Shown piece by piece: positions 26,814-38,899 of a stretch of 64,000 bases of DNA. The notes under the pieces were generated by a model that ran no database searches, was not told the DNA's origin, and saw only the letters and a program-made list of their open reading frames with translations. Source of the DNA: Desulfobacter postgatei 2ac9. GTDB taxonomy: Bacteria > Desulfobacterota > Desulfobacteria > Desulfobacterales > Desulfobacteraceae. The stretch is from positions 398,049-462,048 of the forward strand of contig NZ_CM001488.1 in assembly GCF_000233695.2 (NCBI RefSeq). The letters are read 5' to 3'. Made by a program: the position numbers and the translations under genes. Numbering within the stretch: position 1 is the stretch's first letter; the number at the start of each line of letters is the position of its first letter.

Positions 26814-27386
26814 ATGACTATAGACGCTATTAAAAAAACGAAACAAGCATTTCTGATACTTGGACTATTTTTAGCCATAGCAATTACAATTAATTTTTTT
26901 GTCTTGAATTTTTTTGATCAGAAAAGTTCATATCGAGCAGCACATAGCTTGGTTGGAATTCTCTCTTTAATGGGGTTTGTATTGACTTTCTCAAACTCAG
27001 TTCGTTCAAAAATCAGATTAATATTTATGTTTTTTATTTCACTTATTCCATGTTATTTCGGAACAATTTTTTCAGATCTGGATATTACATTGCTAGGAAT
27101 TGGGCAACATCGAAATCCAATTTTTCACAGTGGATTATTGTTCTTTTTAATTTTATTTGTTGCCAGACCTTTCAAATCGGTATTCCTGACCTTGATTGTT
27201 GTGGGTTTTGGCGTCGGCCTAGGTTCTCATCTAATCTGGGATTTATTCGACCAGGCAGATGTACGATGGATTCCTGGTGGTTTCCTCGACAGTTTTTGGC
27301 TTGGCATTAACGGACTATTTTGTTTAATTTTTGCCAGAAGTTTTTTATTGTTTCGGTTGGATATTTCTAAAATGAAATCTACATAA
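26814..27386 (+). CDS. Membrane protein, DUF457/YdjM-like putative metal-dependent hydrolase
   Basis: A 190-residue, low-GC membrane protein with about five hydrophobic helices. Conserved-looking polar residues sit at helix ends: FSDLDI, GQHRNPIFHSG and GSHLIWDLFD. This pattern of Asp and His resembles the YdjM/DUF457 membrane hydrolase family, in which they may bind metal; the assignment is tentative. The ATG at 26814 is preceded by AAGAGAA and removes an unlikely hydrophilic extension of the longer frame. It stands alone in the accessory patch, just before a relE remnant. Confidence 0.6.
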   Translation: MTIDAIKKTKQAFLILGLFLAIAITINFFVLNFFDQKSSYRAAHSLVGILSLMGFVLTFSNSVRSKIRLIFMFFISLIPCYFGTIFSDLDITLLGIGQHRNPIFHSGLLFFLILFVARPFKSVFLTLIVVGFGVGLGSHLIWDLFDQADVRWIPGGFLDSFWLGINGLFCLIFARSFLLFRLDISKMKST

Positions 27387-27388
27387 AG

Positions 27389-27520
27389 AAAAGAAATGAG
27401 AATTTTAAGAAAATACCTAAACAGCATCTTGTTAAACGGTTAGAAAAAATTGGTGAACTAAAAAACAACCCAAGGCCGGATGGAAGTGAAAACCTAACAA
27501 GCTATGATTTATATAACAAC
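27389..27520 (+). pseudogene. RelE-family toxin remnant
   Basis: The frame reads NFKKIPKQHLVKRLEKIGEL followed by KNNPRPDGSENLTSYDLY, the central part of a RelE/ParE-type toxin. The start and the C-terminal catalytic half are missing. The frame stays open and is in phase with the hisHF start at 27539, without an intervening stop. No start codon was found for it, so it is probably not translated. Confidence 0.65.
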
Positions 27521-27538
27521 AGCGTCTGGAATAAAATT

Positions 27539-29128
27539 ATGAAAATTACCGTATTAGACTATGGGGCGGGTAATGTCCGCAGCCTGATCAATGCTGTGGA
27601 AAAAATGGGCGGCAGCATTAAAATGGTTGAGAAACCTGAAGATATCCTGGCAGCAGAAAGGCTTATTTTCCCTGGTGTCGGCAATTATGGGGCCATGCTT
27701 GAAATCCTTCATGCGCGTGGGTTTGTCGCGCCTCTGCGGGAATATCTCAACGCTGACCGGCCGTTTCTGGGCATCTGCGTGGGTATGCAGGCCCTGTTTG
27801 AGGGCAGTGAGGAAGAACTGGTCCCCAACGAGAGCATTGGATTTTTTAAAGGCCGGGTGAAACGTTTCAGAACTGAACTGTCCGTGCCCCACATCGGGTG
27901 GAACGGAATCCACATCAAACAGGACTCCCCTTTTCTTGACGGGGTGGAACCGGATACAAAATTTTATTTTGTCCATTCCTACCATGTCGTGCCCGAAAAT
28001 CCGGACGTTATCCTGACCACCACCACCTATGATTACCCTTATGCCTCGGCTGTGCAGCAGGGCAATATTATCGGCACCCAGTTCCATCCGGAAAAAAGCG
28101 GGGCTGCCGGCATGAAGCTACTTGATAATTTCATCCACTCAGATAGCCTTAAAGCCCGGGGGCCTGCTGACATACCGGCTAAAGGCCTGTCAAAACGGGT
28201 GATTGCCTGCCTGGATGTCCGGTCCAACGACACTGGGGATTTAGTGGTCACCAAAGGGGATCAGTATGATGTCAGGGAAGCGGGCAGTGTTAGAAATCTT
28301 GGCAAACCCGTGGCTTTGGCCAAAAAATATTACGAGCAGGGCGCTGACGAGATCACCTTTTTAAATATAACAGGATTCAGGGATTTTCCCCTGGAAGATA
28401 TGCCCATGCTAAAGGTCCTGGAAGAAACCTCAAAGCAGGTGTTTGTGCCCCTGACCATTGGCGGGGGTATCCGGGAATTCACAGATGCCCGGGGCCGGCA
28501 CTATTCGTCCCTGGATGTTGCGTCCCGGTATTTCAGGGCCGGTGCGGATAAGGTTTCCATTGGATCTGATGCGGTGTATATTGCCATGGCATACCTTGAA
28601 TCCGGGCAAAAAACAAAGAGATCAGCCATTGAAGAGATTTCAAGGGTTTACGGGGCCCAGGCCGTGGTGATTTCCGTTGATCCCAAAAGGGCATGGGTCG
28701 CTTCCCCGGAAGATGCACCCAAGCACCATGTGGTCAAGGTGACATCCGGGGAAAAAGGCCCTAACGGTGAAGTATATTGCTGGTACCAGTGTACGGTGAG
28801 CGGAGGCCGGAAAGCCATGGATATTGATGCCGTGGCCCTGGCAAAGGCCTGTGAAGCGTTGGGGGCCGGTGAAATCCTGCTCAACTGCATAGATAAGGAT
28901 GGAACAAAATCCGGGTTTGATCTGGACCTGATCAATGCCGTGCGCAGCAATGTCACTATCCCGGTGATTGCCTCTTCCGGTGCCGGGTGTGAGGCGCATT
29001 TTTCCGAAGTGTTTAAATGTACAAAGGCTGAAGCGGCATTGGCCGCAGGTATCTTTCACCGGGAAGAAGTGCCCATCCAGTCAGTGAAACAGCATCTTGC
29101 CGAACAGGGCATTGAGGTGCGAAAGTGA
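27539..29128 (+). CDS. hisHF: Fused imidazole glycerol phosphate synthase (HisH-HisF, HIS7 type)
   Basis: Histidine biosynthesis enzyme that makes imidazole glycerol phosphate and AICAR. Residues 1-205 are the class I glutaminase HisH with catalytic Cys in GICVGMQ and His-Glu in GTQFHPEKS. Residues about 214-529 are the HisF cyclase barrel with Asp in RVIACLDVRS and in VISVDPKRAWV. Most bacteria keep these as two proteins. The fusion and the HisF segments DARGRHYSSLDVASRYFRAG and DKVSIGSDAVYIA closely resemble eukaryotic HIS7 from memory. The gene stands alone, without other his genes, behind toxin remnants; GGA lies about 10 bases before the ATG. Confidence 0.93.
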   Translation: MKITVLDYGAGNVRSLINAVEKMGGSIKMVEKPEDILAAERLIFPGVGNYGAMLEILHARGFVAPLREYLNADRPFLGICVGMQALFEGSEEELVPNESIGFFKGRVKRFRTELSVPHIGWNGIHIKQDSPFLDGVEPDTKFYFVHSYHVVPENPDVILTTTTYDYPYASAVQQGNIIGTQFHPEKSGAAGMKLLDNFIHSDSLKARGPADIPAKGLSKRVIACLDVRSNDTGDLVVTKGDQYDVREAGSVRNLGKPVALAKKYYEQGADEITFLNITGFRDFPLEDMPMLKVLEETSKQVFVPLTIGGGIREFTDARGRHYSSLDVASRYFRAGADKVSIGSDAVYIAMAYLESGQKTKRSAIEEISRVYGAQAVVISVDPKRAWVASPEDAPKHHVVKVTSGEKGPNGEVYCWYQCTVSGGRKAMDIDAVALAKACEALGAGEILLNCIDKDGTKSGFDLDLINAVRSNVTIPVIASSGAGCEAHFSEVFKCTKAEAALAAGIFHREEVPIQSVKQHLAEQGIEVRK

Positions 29129-29135
29129 CTTGAGA

Positions 29136-29158
29136 TTAAAGGTTCAGGCAACCTTTAA
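29136..29158. terminator. Hairpin between convergent hisHF and HDOD genes
   Basis: Perfect inverted repeat TTAAAGGTT-CAGGC-AACCTTTAA just after the hisHF stop and including the last codons of the HDOD gene. Could end transcription in both directions, but no strong T-run follows. Confidence 0.35.
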
Positions 29159-29992
29159 CAGCATTTCTACTTCCTCCATCCGGCAGGCGAAGTCTGCGAT
29201 AATTTTCAATGTATCTTCGGCTGAAATACCAATATGGTCCATGGCCTGCCGATGGAACCGATACGCAAGTCCGTCCGCCCCCACCCCCATGCCCATCATC
29301 ATGCATATACAGTCGGATAGATAGACCACAGCGAGATCCTTGTCCCTGACCATGGTCTCGCTGCTAAGATGATGGTTACGGATGATTCCGACCATTCTGG
29401 GGGAGAACTTCCATATTTTGGCAATCATTGCGCCAAGCTCGGCATGGTCCACGCCGATAATCTGTTTTTCAGCCTCCATAAAACTGAAGTTTTCATTAAT
29501 TACCAGATTGGAGATTTTTTCAAAGGCATCCTGGATGAATTTATCCAGAACGGTTTTGCCGATATCCTTGAGAAGTGATGCGGTGAATATGCTGTTTTTA
29601 TTCGGCAGATCCAATTGGACAGCCACCTGTTTTGCAATGAGGGCCGACGATACGGAATATTTCCATAACGCGCCTTCGTGCAAATCATACCCTTTCTGGG
29701 TGCCTTTGACTGCCTGGCTGCATAGCTTGAGCATTACCAGGTCCACAACATGGTTTGTACCCAGCATCATGGCGGCTTCCTGGATGGTTTCAGCGGGGCG
29801 TTTCAAACCAAAATATGCGGAATTGGCAGTTCGAAGGATATTTGCGGTAATGGCAGGATCGTACTGGATGATTTTAGTAATGTCTTTCATGGATGAATTG
29901 GGGTCATCTATGATTTCCAAAAGGGAGTTGACCACGGCAGGAATAGGTTTTAAATTTTTTATTTCCTTGATCACTATTTGCAGGTTGCTCAT
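29144..29992 (-). CDS. HDOD-domain signalling protein
   Basis: A 282-residue HDOD protein, a domain related to HD hydrolases but lacking full metal ligands and used as an output or scaffold in chemotaxis and c-di-GMP systems. Typical segments: LKPIPAVVNSLLEIIDDPNS, ITKIIQYDPAITANILRTAN, SAYFGLKRPAETIQEAAMML and ASLLKDIGKTVLDKF. It overlaps cheD by 4 bases and is co-transcribed with it, so a link to chemoreceptor signalling is likely. No extra GGDEF or receiver domain is present. Confidence 0.9.
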   Translation of the reverse strand: MSNLQIVIKEIKNLKPIPAVVNSLLEIIDDPNSSMKDITKIIQYDPAITANILRTANSAYFGLKRPAETIQEAAMMLGTNHVVDLVMLKLCSQAVKGTQKGYDLHEGALWKYSVSSALIAKQVAVQLDLPNKNSIFTASLLKDIGKTVLDKFIQDAFEKISNLVINENFSFMEAEKQIIGVDHAELGAMIAKIWKFSPRMVGIIRNHHLSSETMVRDKDLAVVYLSDCICMMMGMGVGADGLAYRFHRQAMDHIGISAEDTLKIIADFACRMEEVEMLLKVA

Positions 29993-30468
29993 AACTGCAC
30001 CTCTCCTAATCCGGATGTTTTCAAATAAATCTTTCCGGAGGCTATCTCCATTTTTATTGCCCGGTTTGAATACCCCCCAACAGCCTGTTTCCAGATGGAA
30101 AGATTATTTTGGGTCAATATCTGCATCAGTGCTGAATAGTTTTGTCTGCCGATATTGAAAATTCCTTCCTGTTCCATAATTTCAGCTCCCCCTGCAACAA
30201 AGACTTTAATTCTGGATTTTTCAGCACCCAGTGCATATACTTGTTTAAACAGCTCCGGGATGCCGGTATCAGCGAACATGAATGGATTGCTTTTTGCCTT
30301 TATTTCATCAATGGCGGAGTTCGGAAGTATATAGTGAAGTATCCCTCCGACTCCGGCCTGGGGATCATATATTGCAAGCCCGACGCATGAACCAAGCGAG
30401 TATGTCACAATGGTATCACCGCTCCGGTTGCTGACTTTCATATCTGCTATACCTACGATGTGTTCCAT
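29989..30468 (-). CDS. cheD: Chemoreceptor glutamine deamidase CheD
   Basis: Converts specific glutamines of chemoreceptors to glutamate. Catalytic triad context is visible: Cys in YSLGSCVGLAIYDP and His in GGILHYILPNS, with a downstream Thr. The segment KVFVAGGAEIMEQE and GRQNYSALMQILTQNN are also characteristic. At 159 residues it is the normal length. It lies 60 bases downstream of ssb and overlaps the HDOD gene, an unusual place apart from other che genes. A receptor-type substrate is encoded at 14.96-17.1 kb. Confidence 0.92.
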   Translation of the reverse strand: MEHIVGIADMKVSNRSGDTIVTYSLGSCVGLAIYDPQAGVGGILHYILPNSAIDEIKAKSNPFMFADTGIPELFKQVYALGAEKSRIKVFVAGGAEIMEQEGIFNIGRQNYSALMQILTQNNLSIWKQAVGGYSNRAIKMEIASGKIYLKTSGLGEVQL

Positions 30469-30528
30469 GTTGCCTCGATTCTTTAGAGTAAGTACCGGCG
30501 GGACGCGTTCTCAATATGATAAAAATCG

Positions 30529-31056
30529 TTAAAACGGAATATCATCGTCCGGAACGGATTGGTCATACCCCTCTGGCGTGCCGGGCTGGGCAGGTCCCTG
30601 GAAATTATCTGAATTGGGCGCAGGTCGGTTTGGGGTATATCCACCACGACCGCCGGAATTCGGTTGATTCTGATATCCGCCTCTCTGGTAATCTGATTCC
30701 CCTGGACCGGACTGGCCGCCGCCATCCCTGCTGCCTAGAAACATAAAGTTTGAAACGACAATTTCCGTGGTGTAGTGTGTCTGGCCATCTTTTTCCCAGT
30801 TTCGGGTCTGCAGCCGCCCTTCAATATAAACCTGTTTTCCCTTGGACAGGTATTTTTCACAGGTTTCAGCCTGTTTGCCGAATACCACAATCCTGTGCCA
30901 TTCTGTTTTATCCTGGCGCTCCCCCGTGTTTTTGTCGGTCCAGGTTTCAGTGGTGGCCAGTGAAAAATTTACCACTGCCAGTCCCTGCTGGGTATACCTG
31001 ATTTCAGGGTCTTTTCCCAAATTACCGATGAGGATGACTTTGTTTAAACCTGCCAT
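30529..31056 (-). CDS. ssb: Single-stranded DNA-binding protein
   Basis: OB-fold protein that coats single-stranded DNA. N-terminal OB domain: [53 protein letters not shown] Gly/Asn/Pro-rich flexible linker follows, then the acidic tip DDDIPF that recruits repair proteins. The ATG at 31056 has GGAG 8 bases upstream; a TTG two codons earlier is less likely. It follows gyrB by 20 bases on the same strand. The length is 175 residues. Confidence 0.95.
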   Translation of the reverse strand: MAGLNKVILIGNLGKDPEIRYTQQGLAVVNFSLATTETWTDKNTGERQDKTEWHRIVVFGKQAETCEKYLSKGKQVYIEGRLQTRNWEKDGQTHYTTEIVVSNFMFLGSRDGGGQSGPGESDYQRGGYQNQPNSGGRGGYTPNRPAPNSDNFQGPAQPGTPEGYDQSVPDDDIPF

Positions 31057-31076
31057 ATTCAACTCTCCTTCACTAT

Positions 31077-34609
<3,533 letters not shown>

Positions 34610-34750
34610 TTAGAATCCTTTTTTTATCATCTGTTAAACCCGCTAAGTCTATAATAAACTGTCTGAGTTATCAAGAGAAATGGCAGCGACGGTACGCCTT
34701 GATACTCTGCGTTACGGGCCTGTTCAGGATGGTGGCGGCAGATAAAAAAT

Positions 34751-35578
34751 TCAGGGTTCTGCGGCAAAAAAGACCTGGGCCGGTTTGGGGGTTGAACAGG
34801 TTTCGTTCAGCCACCTGGCCTTATCTTTGATGGGGCCGTCCTTCATCAACCGTGCCTGTTCCGGACATGCCTTGATGCAGGCGCAGCATAGAATACAGTC
34901 TGCCGCAATGGTGGCAAACCCGTTTTCCGGATCAATGGCTTTTGACGGACAAACCGTGGCACAGGTCCCGCAGTTTGTGCATGCATCCGTCACCTCAATG
35001 AAGTCCGGGGCACCCTTGCCCATGCCCTCTTTGTACGGAAAAGTTCCCGGTACCTTTAAGGCTGCAATTTTCTTTAAATCCTTGGTCTTTTTTAGCAGCT
35101 TTCCGGTATTGTTGCCAAAGTCTTCGGCCTGTTTCAGGTCGTTTTCATCCGGCCGGTTCATGGCAATGGGAATATCTGTGCTTGCAAAAGAGTGTTCGCC
35201 GATAAAGGCCGCCCCGGAAACCGGGATAAATCCGCATACCGACGCGATATCCTTAAGTTCCAGCAAAGCGTCATCATATTCCCTGTTACCGTATACCACG
35301 GTGAGTATGGCCGGGGTGTTGGAAGCCGTCAGGTTTTTAAAAAAATTCGCGGCATCCGCGGGTACGCGGCCGGCATACACCGGCGCTCCAAGGAGCACGA
35401 TATCATTGTGATCAAAGGGCGCAAGCACGGTGCTTCGACTCTCCGGACGGGTGAAATTGACGGCGGTTATTTCGGACCCACTGATTTCCAGACTCCGGGC
35501 AAGACCCTGGGTTATGGCCCTAAGAACCGTTTCGGTTGTTTTGGTGGGGCTGAAATATATAAGGGTGATTTTTTTCAT
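34751..35578 (-). CDS. EFR1-family flavodoxin-ferredoxin protein
   Basis: Electron-transfer protein with an N-terminal flavodoxin-like domain (LIYFSPTKTTETVLRAI, VLLGAPVYAGRVP) and a C-terminal pair of 4Fe-4S clusters: CTNCGTCATVCPSKAID and CILCCACIKACPEQA. The ATG at 35578 is chosen because GGAGG stands 8 bases upstream and the longer frame would overlap nrdG. It lies 25 bases after nrdG and likely supplies reducing power to an anaerobic enzyme, perhaps NrdG/NrdD; that link is inferred from position only. Confidence 0.88.
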   Translation of the reverse strand: MKKITLIYFSPTKTTETVLRAITQGLARSLEISGSEITAVNFTRPESRSTVLAPFDHNDIVLLGAPVYAGRVPADAANFFKNLTASNTPAILTVVYGNREYDDALLELKDIASVCGFIPVSGAAFIGEHSFASTDIPIAMNRPDENDLKQAEDFGNNTGKLLKKTKDLKKIAALKVPGTFPYKEGMGKGAPDFIEVTDACTNCGTCATVCPSKAIDPENGFATIAADCILCCACIKACPEQARLMKDGPIKDKARWLNETCSTPKPAQVFFAAEP

Positions 35579-35603
35579 ACCTGAAACCTCCATATCTTGT
35601 GTT

Positions 35604-36356
35604 CTATCGTATCCTGGTATTTTCCACAAAAGGTAAAACGGCGCTCTTCAATGCCGCCATATCATCGGCGTTTAGAAAATGATCATCCACGGCGGCAAAA
35701 TTCGGATCCAGCAAATTCACGTTGCGGGAGCAGGGCTGGAGTACATAGGATGCTGCCCCCCGGATCATCCTGCCGATATTTTTCATGATATCAGGCGTGA
35801 CAAACGGCTTTGCGCAAGTGGTCCTGAATTCATAGGCCGGCGCTTTTGCCATGATCAGTGAAATACTTTCCATGACCCGATCCAGGTGTCCGGGGTTTTT
35901 CATTACCATGGGATAGTGGTCTATATCTGTTTTAATATCCATGGCCAGATAATCCAAAAGCCCCAGGTCAAAAAGCGCGTCTATGATCCTGGGGGCCGTG
36001 CCGTTGGTATCCAGCTTGACTTTATATCCCATCTGTCTGACCGTTTGGATAAAATCCGTCAGGTCCGCTTGAAGGGTGGGTTCTCCGCCGGTAATAACAA
36101 TCCCTTCAATCATGCCTTTGCGTTTATCGAGAAATTCAAAAATTTTTTTTTGATCCGTACTCTCGGATCGGTTCAAGTTTAATTGATTCAAACCCGAACT
36201 GCCGCTCCCGCAGGGACCGGCAGTTCGGGCAGCAAGCTCCGGATTATGACAATAGGGGCAGGTGAAGTTACACCCCCGGGTAAACAGTACACAGGCTATG
36301 GTTCCCGGAAAATCAATCAGGGAGTTTTTTTGAAATCCGCCAATATCCATGGGCAA
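35604..36356 (-). CDS. nrdG: Anaerobic ribonucleotide reductase activating protein (radical SAM)
   Basis: Generates the glycyl radical on NrdD using SAM. The radical SAM motif is LFTRGCNFTCPYCHNPEL (CX3CX2C), followed by the GGE motif in VITGGEPTLQADL. A 30-residue low-complexity insertion (GPCGSGSSGLNQLNLNRSES, about 48-67) separates these two motifs. It ends DPNFAAVDDHFLNADDMAAL. The gene lies 14 bases after nrdD on the same strand and is the expected partner. Confidence 0.92.
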   Translation of the reverse strand: MPMDIGGFQKNSLIDFPGTIACVLFTRGCNFTCPYCHNPELAARTAGPCGSGSSGLNQLNLNRSESTDQKKIFEFLDKRKGMIEGIVITGGEPTLQADLTDFIQTVRQMGYKVKLDTNGTAPRIIDALFDLGLLDYLAMDIKTDIDHYPMVMKNPGHLDRVMESISLIMAKAPAYEFRTTCAKPFVTPDIMKNIGRMIRGAASYVLQPCSRNVNLLDPNFAAVDDHFLNADDMAALKSAVLPFVENTRIR

Positions 36357-36370
36357 CCCTTTCCGAACGG

Positions 36371-38491
36371 TTATGATGCCATCTTTGCCGCCGTCTTCTG
36401 GGCGGTATAGGTCTTGCGCATGTTAAATTCCGTCTGCTTGCCGTTGTTCCACTGGCTTACCGGTCGCAGATAACCCACCACCCTGGAGTATATTTCCGTA
36501 TCGGCATTGCAGATTTCGCATTTGGCATGTTCCCCTGAGATATAGCCGTGGGAGGGGCAGACACTGAAGGTAGGTGTCAGGGTGAAGTAGGGTAGACGGA
36601 AGGTGTTGGACACTTTGGATACCATGTGTTTGACCGCCTCAATGTCTGAGACCTCCTCACCCAGGAACAGGTGCTGAACCGTACCGCCGGTGTATTTGGT
36701 CTGCAGTTCGTCCTGAAGTTCCAGTGCCTCAAACAAGTCGTCCGTATAGTTTACCGGCAGGTGAGTGGAGTTGGTGTAGAAGGGGTCTGAGCCGTTTTTG
36801 AACTCCTCTTCATTGGCACATATAATGTGTTTGAATTTCTTTTTATCCAGTTTGGCAAACCGGTAGGTGGTGCCTTCGGCAGGGGTTGCTTCCAGGTTGA
36901 ATATTTCACCGGTACTTTCCTGCAGGCTTTCGATTTTGCTTCGGATATGATCCATGGCCTTGATGGCAAAGGCCTGTCCCCGGGGTGTGGCAATGCCGTA
37001 GTCCGTGCCCAGGAAATTCAGGCAGGCTTCGTTCATGCCGAGAACGCCGATGGTGGAAAAGTGATTGCGCCAGTAAACGCCTGTATTTTCCTTAATTTTT
37101 CTCAAATAGAATTTTGAATAGGGGTACAGATCGCCTTCGGTGAACTTTTCAAGAATTTTGCGTTTGATGCCCAATGATTTTGCGCTGATGTCAATCAGTT
37201 TATCCATGCGGCTGAAAAAATCAGCTTCATCCTGGGCAAGGAGCCCGATCCTCGGCAGATTCAAGGTGACAACCCCGATGGAACCGGTCAGCGGATTTGC
37301 ACCGAAAAGTCCACCGCCACGCTTGCGCAGCTCCCGGTTGTCCAGCCGGAGCCGGCAGCACATGGAGCGCGCATCTTCGGGGTCCATGTCGGAATTGACA
37401 AAGTTGGAAAAATAGGGGATTCCGTATTTGCCCGTCATTTTCCAGATGTTTTTCAATTTGGGATTGGCCCAGTTAAAATCTGCAGTAATGTTGTAGGTGG
37501 GAATCGGAAATGTGAATACCCGGCCCTTGGCATCGCCGTCCATCATCACTTCTGCAAAGGCGGAATTGATCATGTCCATCTCATCCTGGAATGCGGCATA
37601 GGTCTCTTTCTGGTATTTTCCGCCAATAATGACAGGGGTGTCCTTGAGCATGGCAGGCACTTTCAGATCCATGGTGATATTGGTGAAAGGCGTCTGAAAG
37701 CCTACCCGGGTGGGAATATTGATATTGAAAACAAATTCCTGCAACGCCTGTTTGACCTCTTTGTATTCAAGGTCGTCATACCGGACAAAGGGGGCCAGCA
37801 AGGTATCGAAATTGGACATGGCCTGGGCCCCTGCCGCTTCTCCCTGCAAGGTATAGAAAAAGTTGACGACCTGGCCCAGGGCGCTTCTGAAATGTTTGGG
37901 CGGGGAGGATTCCACCTTGCCGGCCACGCCTTTGAATCCTTCAAGGAGCAGGTCCTGCAGATCCCACCCCACACAGTATACGGACAGAAGGCTTAAATCA
38001 TGGATATGGATATCTCCGCTATAATGGGCATCCCGGATGGCCGGGGGATAGATTTTATTGAGCCAGTATTCGGCGGTGATATCCGATGAGATATAGTTGT
38101 TCAGTCCCTGGAGGGAGTAACTCATGTTTGAGTTTTCCCGGACCTTCCAGTCCATGCGGCTGATGTAAGATTCCATGAGCCCGACATTCTCATTGATGGC
38201 GATTTTCCGGATCTGGTTGTGCTGCTCCCGGTAGATAATGTATGCTTTGGCTGTTTTATAAAATGGGGAATCCAGCAGTACCCGCTCCACAATATCCTGG
38301 ATCTCCTCCACCTCGGGAATGGGACCCAGTTGAAGTTCCCGGGCAAGGGTCAGTACCCGCATGGTCATTTTTTTGGCATCCCTGCCGTTGAATTCTTTGG
38401 TCGCTTCACCCGCTTTGATCAAAGCATTTGTTATTTTAGAAGAATCAAACGCAGCTACCCGTCCGTCTCTTTTTTTGATTTGTTCAAACAT
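36371..38491 (-). CDS. nrdD: Anaerobic (class III) ribonucleoside triphosphate reductase
   Basis: Makes deoxynucleotides without oxygen through a glycyl radical. An N-terminal ATP-cone regulatory domain spans about 1-95 (KKRDGRVAAFDSSKITNAL). Catalytic-barrel segments include DIHIHDLSLLSVYCVGWDLQ and FTFPIPTYNITADFNW. A zinc-site region follows (CPSHGYISGEHAKCEIC), and the C-terminal glycyl radical loop is YSRVVGYLRPVSQWNNGKQ with the radical Gly near residue 673. The length of 706 is normal. The upstream region contains a promoter and two NrdR boxes, so it is very probably repressed by NrdR. Co-transcribed with nrdG. Confidence 0.97.
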   Translation of the reverse strand: MFEQIKKRDGRVAAFDSSKITNALIKAGEATKEFNGRDAKKMTMRVLTLARELQLGPIPEVEEIQDIVERVLLDSPFYKTAKAYIIYREQHNQIRKIAINENVGLMESYISRMDWKVRENSNMSYSLQGLNNYISSDITAEYWLNKIYPPAIRDAHYSGDIHIHDLSLLSVYCVGWDLQDLLLEGFKGVAGKVESSPPKHFRSALGQVVNFFYTLQGEAAGAQAMSNFDTLLAPFVRYDDLEYKEVKQALQEFVFNINIPTRVGFQTPFTNITMDLKVPAMLKDTPVIIGGKYQKETYAAFQDEMDMINSAFAEVMMDGDAKGRVFTFPIPTYNITADFNWANPKLKNIWKMTGKYGIPYFSNFVNSDMDPEDARSMCCRLRLDNRELRKRGGGLFGANPLTGSIGVVTLNLPRIGLLAQDEADFFSRMDKLIDISAKSLGIKRKILEKFTEGDLYPYSKFYLRKIKENTGVYWRNHFSTIGVLGMNEACLNFLGTDYGIATPRGQAFAIKAMDHIRSKIESLQESTGEIFNLEATPAEGTTYRFAKLDKKKFKHIICANEEEFKNGSDPFYTNSTHLPVNYTDDLFEALELQDELQTKYTGGTVQHLFLGEEVSDIEAVKHMVSKVSNTFRLPYFTLTPTFSVCPSHGYISGEHAKCEICNADTEIYSRVVGYLRPVSQWNNGKQTEFNMRKTYTAQKTAAKMAS

Positions 38492-38570
38492 CTGACTACC
38501 TCTTGAAATCTGATTGATATTCGCATACTCTGATGAGAATGCAGTCGGGGAGACCCGGTCTGCAAACCAA

Positions 38571-38599
38571 ATCTAACGCAATATATAGTTGAGTGTCAA
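38571..38599 (-). promoter_or_regulatory. Promoter of the nrdD-nrdG operon
   Basis: Minus-strand TTGACA (38599-38594), 17-base spacer and TTAGAT (38576-38571), 80 bases before the nrdD start. The spacer is filled by an NrdR box, and a second box lies just upstream of the -35 element, so repressor binding would block the polymerase. Confidence 0.55.
38576..38591. promoter_or_regulatory. NrdR box 1
   Basis: ACGCAATATATAGTTG matches 13 of 16 positions of the NrdR consensus as I remember it, ACACWATATATWGTGT, including the full central CAATATATAG. It lies between the -35 and -10 elements of the nrdD promoter and starts 31 bases from box 2, the usual three-turn spacing of NrdR box pairs. Confidence 0.7.
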
Positions 38600-38606
38600 G
38601 AAGAAA

Positions 38607-38622
38607 ATACTATATGTTGTGT
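38607..38622. promoter_or_regulatory. NrdR box 2
   Basis: ATACTATATGTTGTGT matches 14 of 16 positions of the NrdR consensus. It lies directly upstream of the -35 hexamer of the nrdD promoter and 28 bases before the divergent small membrane-protein gene, which may therefore also be affected. Confidence 0.7.
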
Positions 38623-38649
38623 TTTTAACACGAATAAAATAAGGGTGCC

Positions 38650-38898
38650 ATGCAGCTTGACCAGAATCCGTTTTTTAGAAAAACCATAACGCCCTGGTAT
38701 GATTCTAATTTCGCCTGTTGGGTGCTGATTTGCTCCATGGTTCTGGTTTTTTGTTTTGCCGTGAGTGGGGTGATCGTGGCCGGTGACGACCCTAAGCTTG
38801 TCCGCCATATATGGTTTCCGTTGATGCTGACCGGACTTTCCGGTTTTCTGGTTATTAAAGTTTATGTACGGTTGAATATCAGGAGCAACAACGAGTAA
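38650..38898 (+). CDS. Small two-helix membrane protein
   Basis: An 82-residue protein with two predicted transmembrane segments (ACWVLICSMVLVFCFAVSGV and IWFPLMLTGLSGFLVIKVYV) joined by a short polar loop (VAGDDPKLVRH). AAGGG stands about 4 bases before the ATG. Family not recognised. It is divergent from nrdD and convergent with the Nudix gene, ending two bases from it. Confidence 0.6.
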   Translation: MQLDQNPFFRKTITPWYDSNFACWVLICSMVLVFCFAVSGVIVAGDDPKLVRHIWFPLMLTGLSGFLVIKVYVRLNIRSNNE

Positions 38899-38899
38899 A

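Noticed and set aside
34610-34750. Possible replication origin upstream of dnaN
   Set aside because: No DnaA boxes (TTATNCACA type), no dnaA gene and no AT-rich unwinding stretch typical of oriC were seen.
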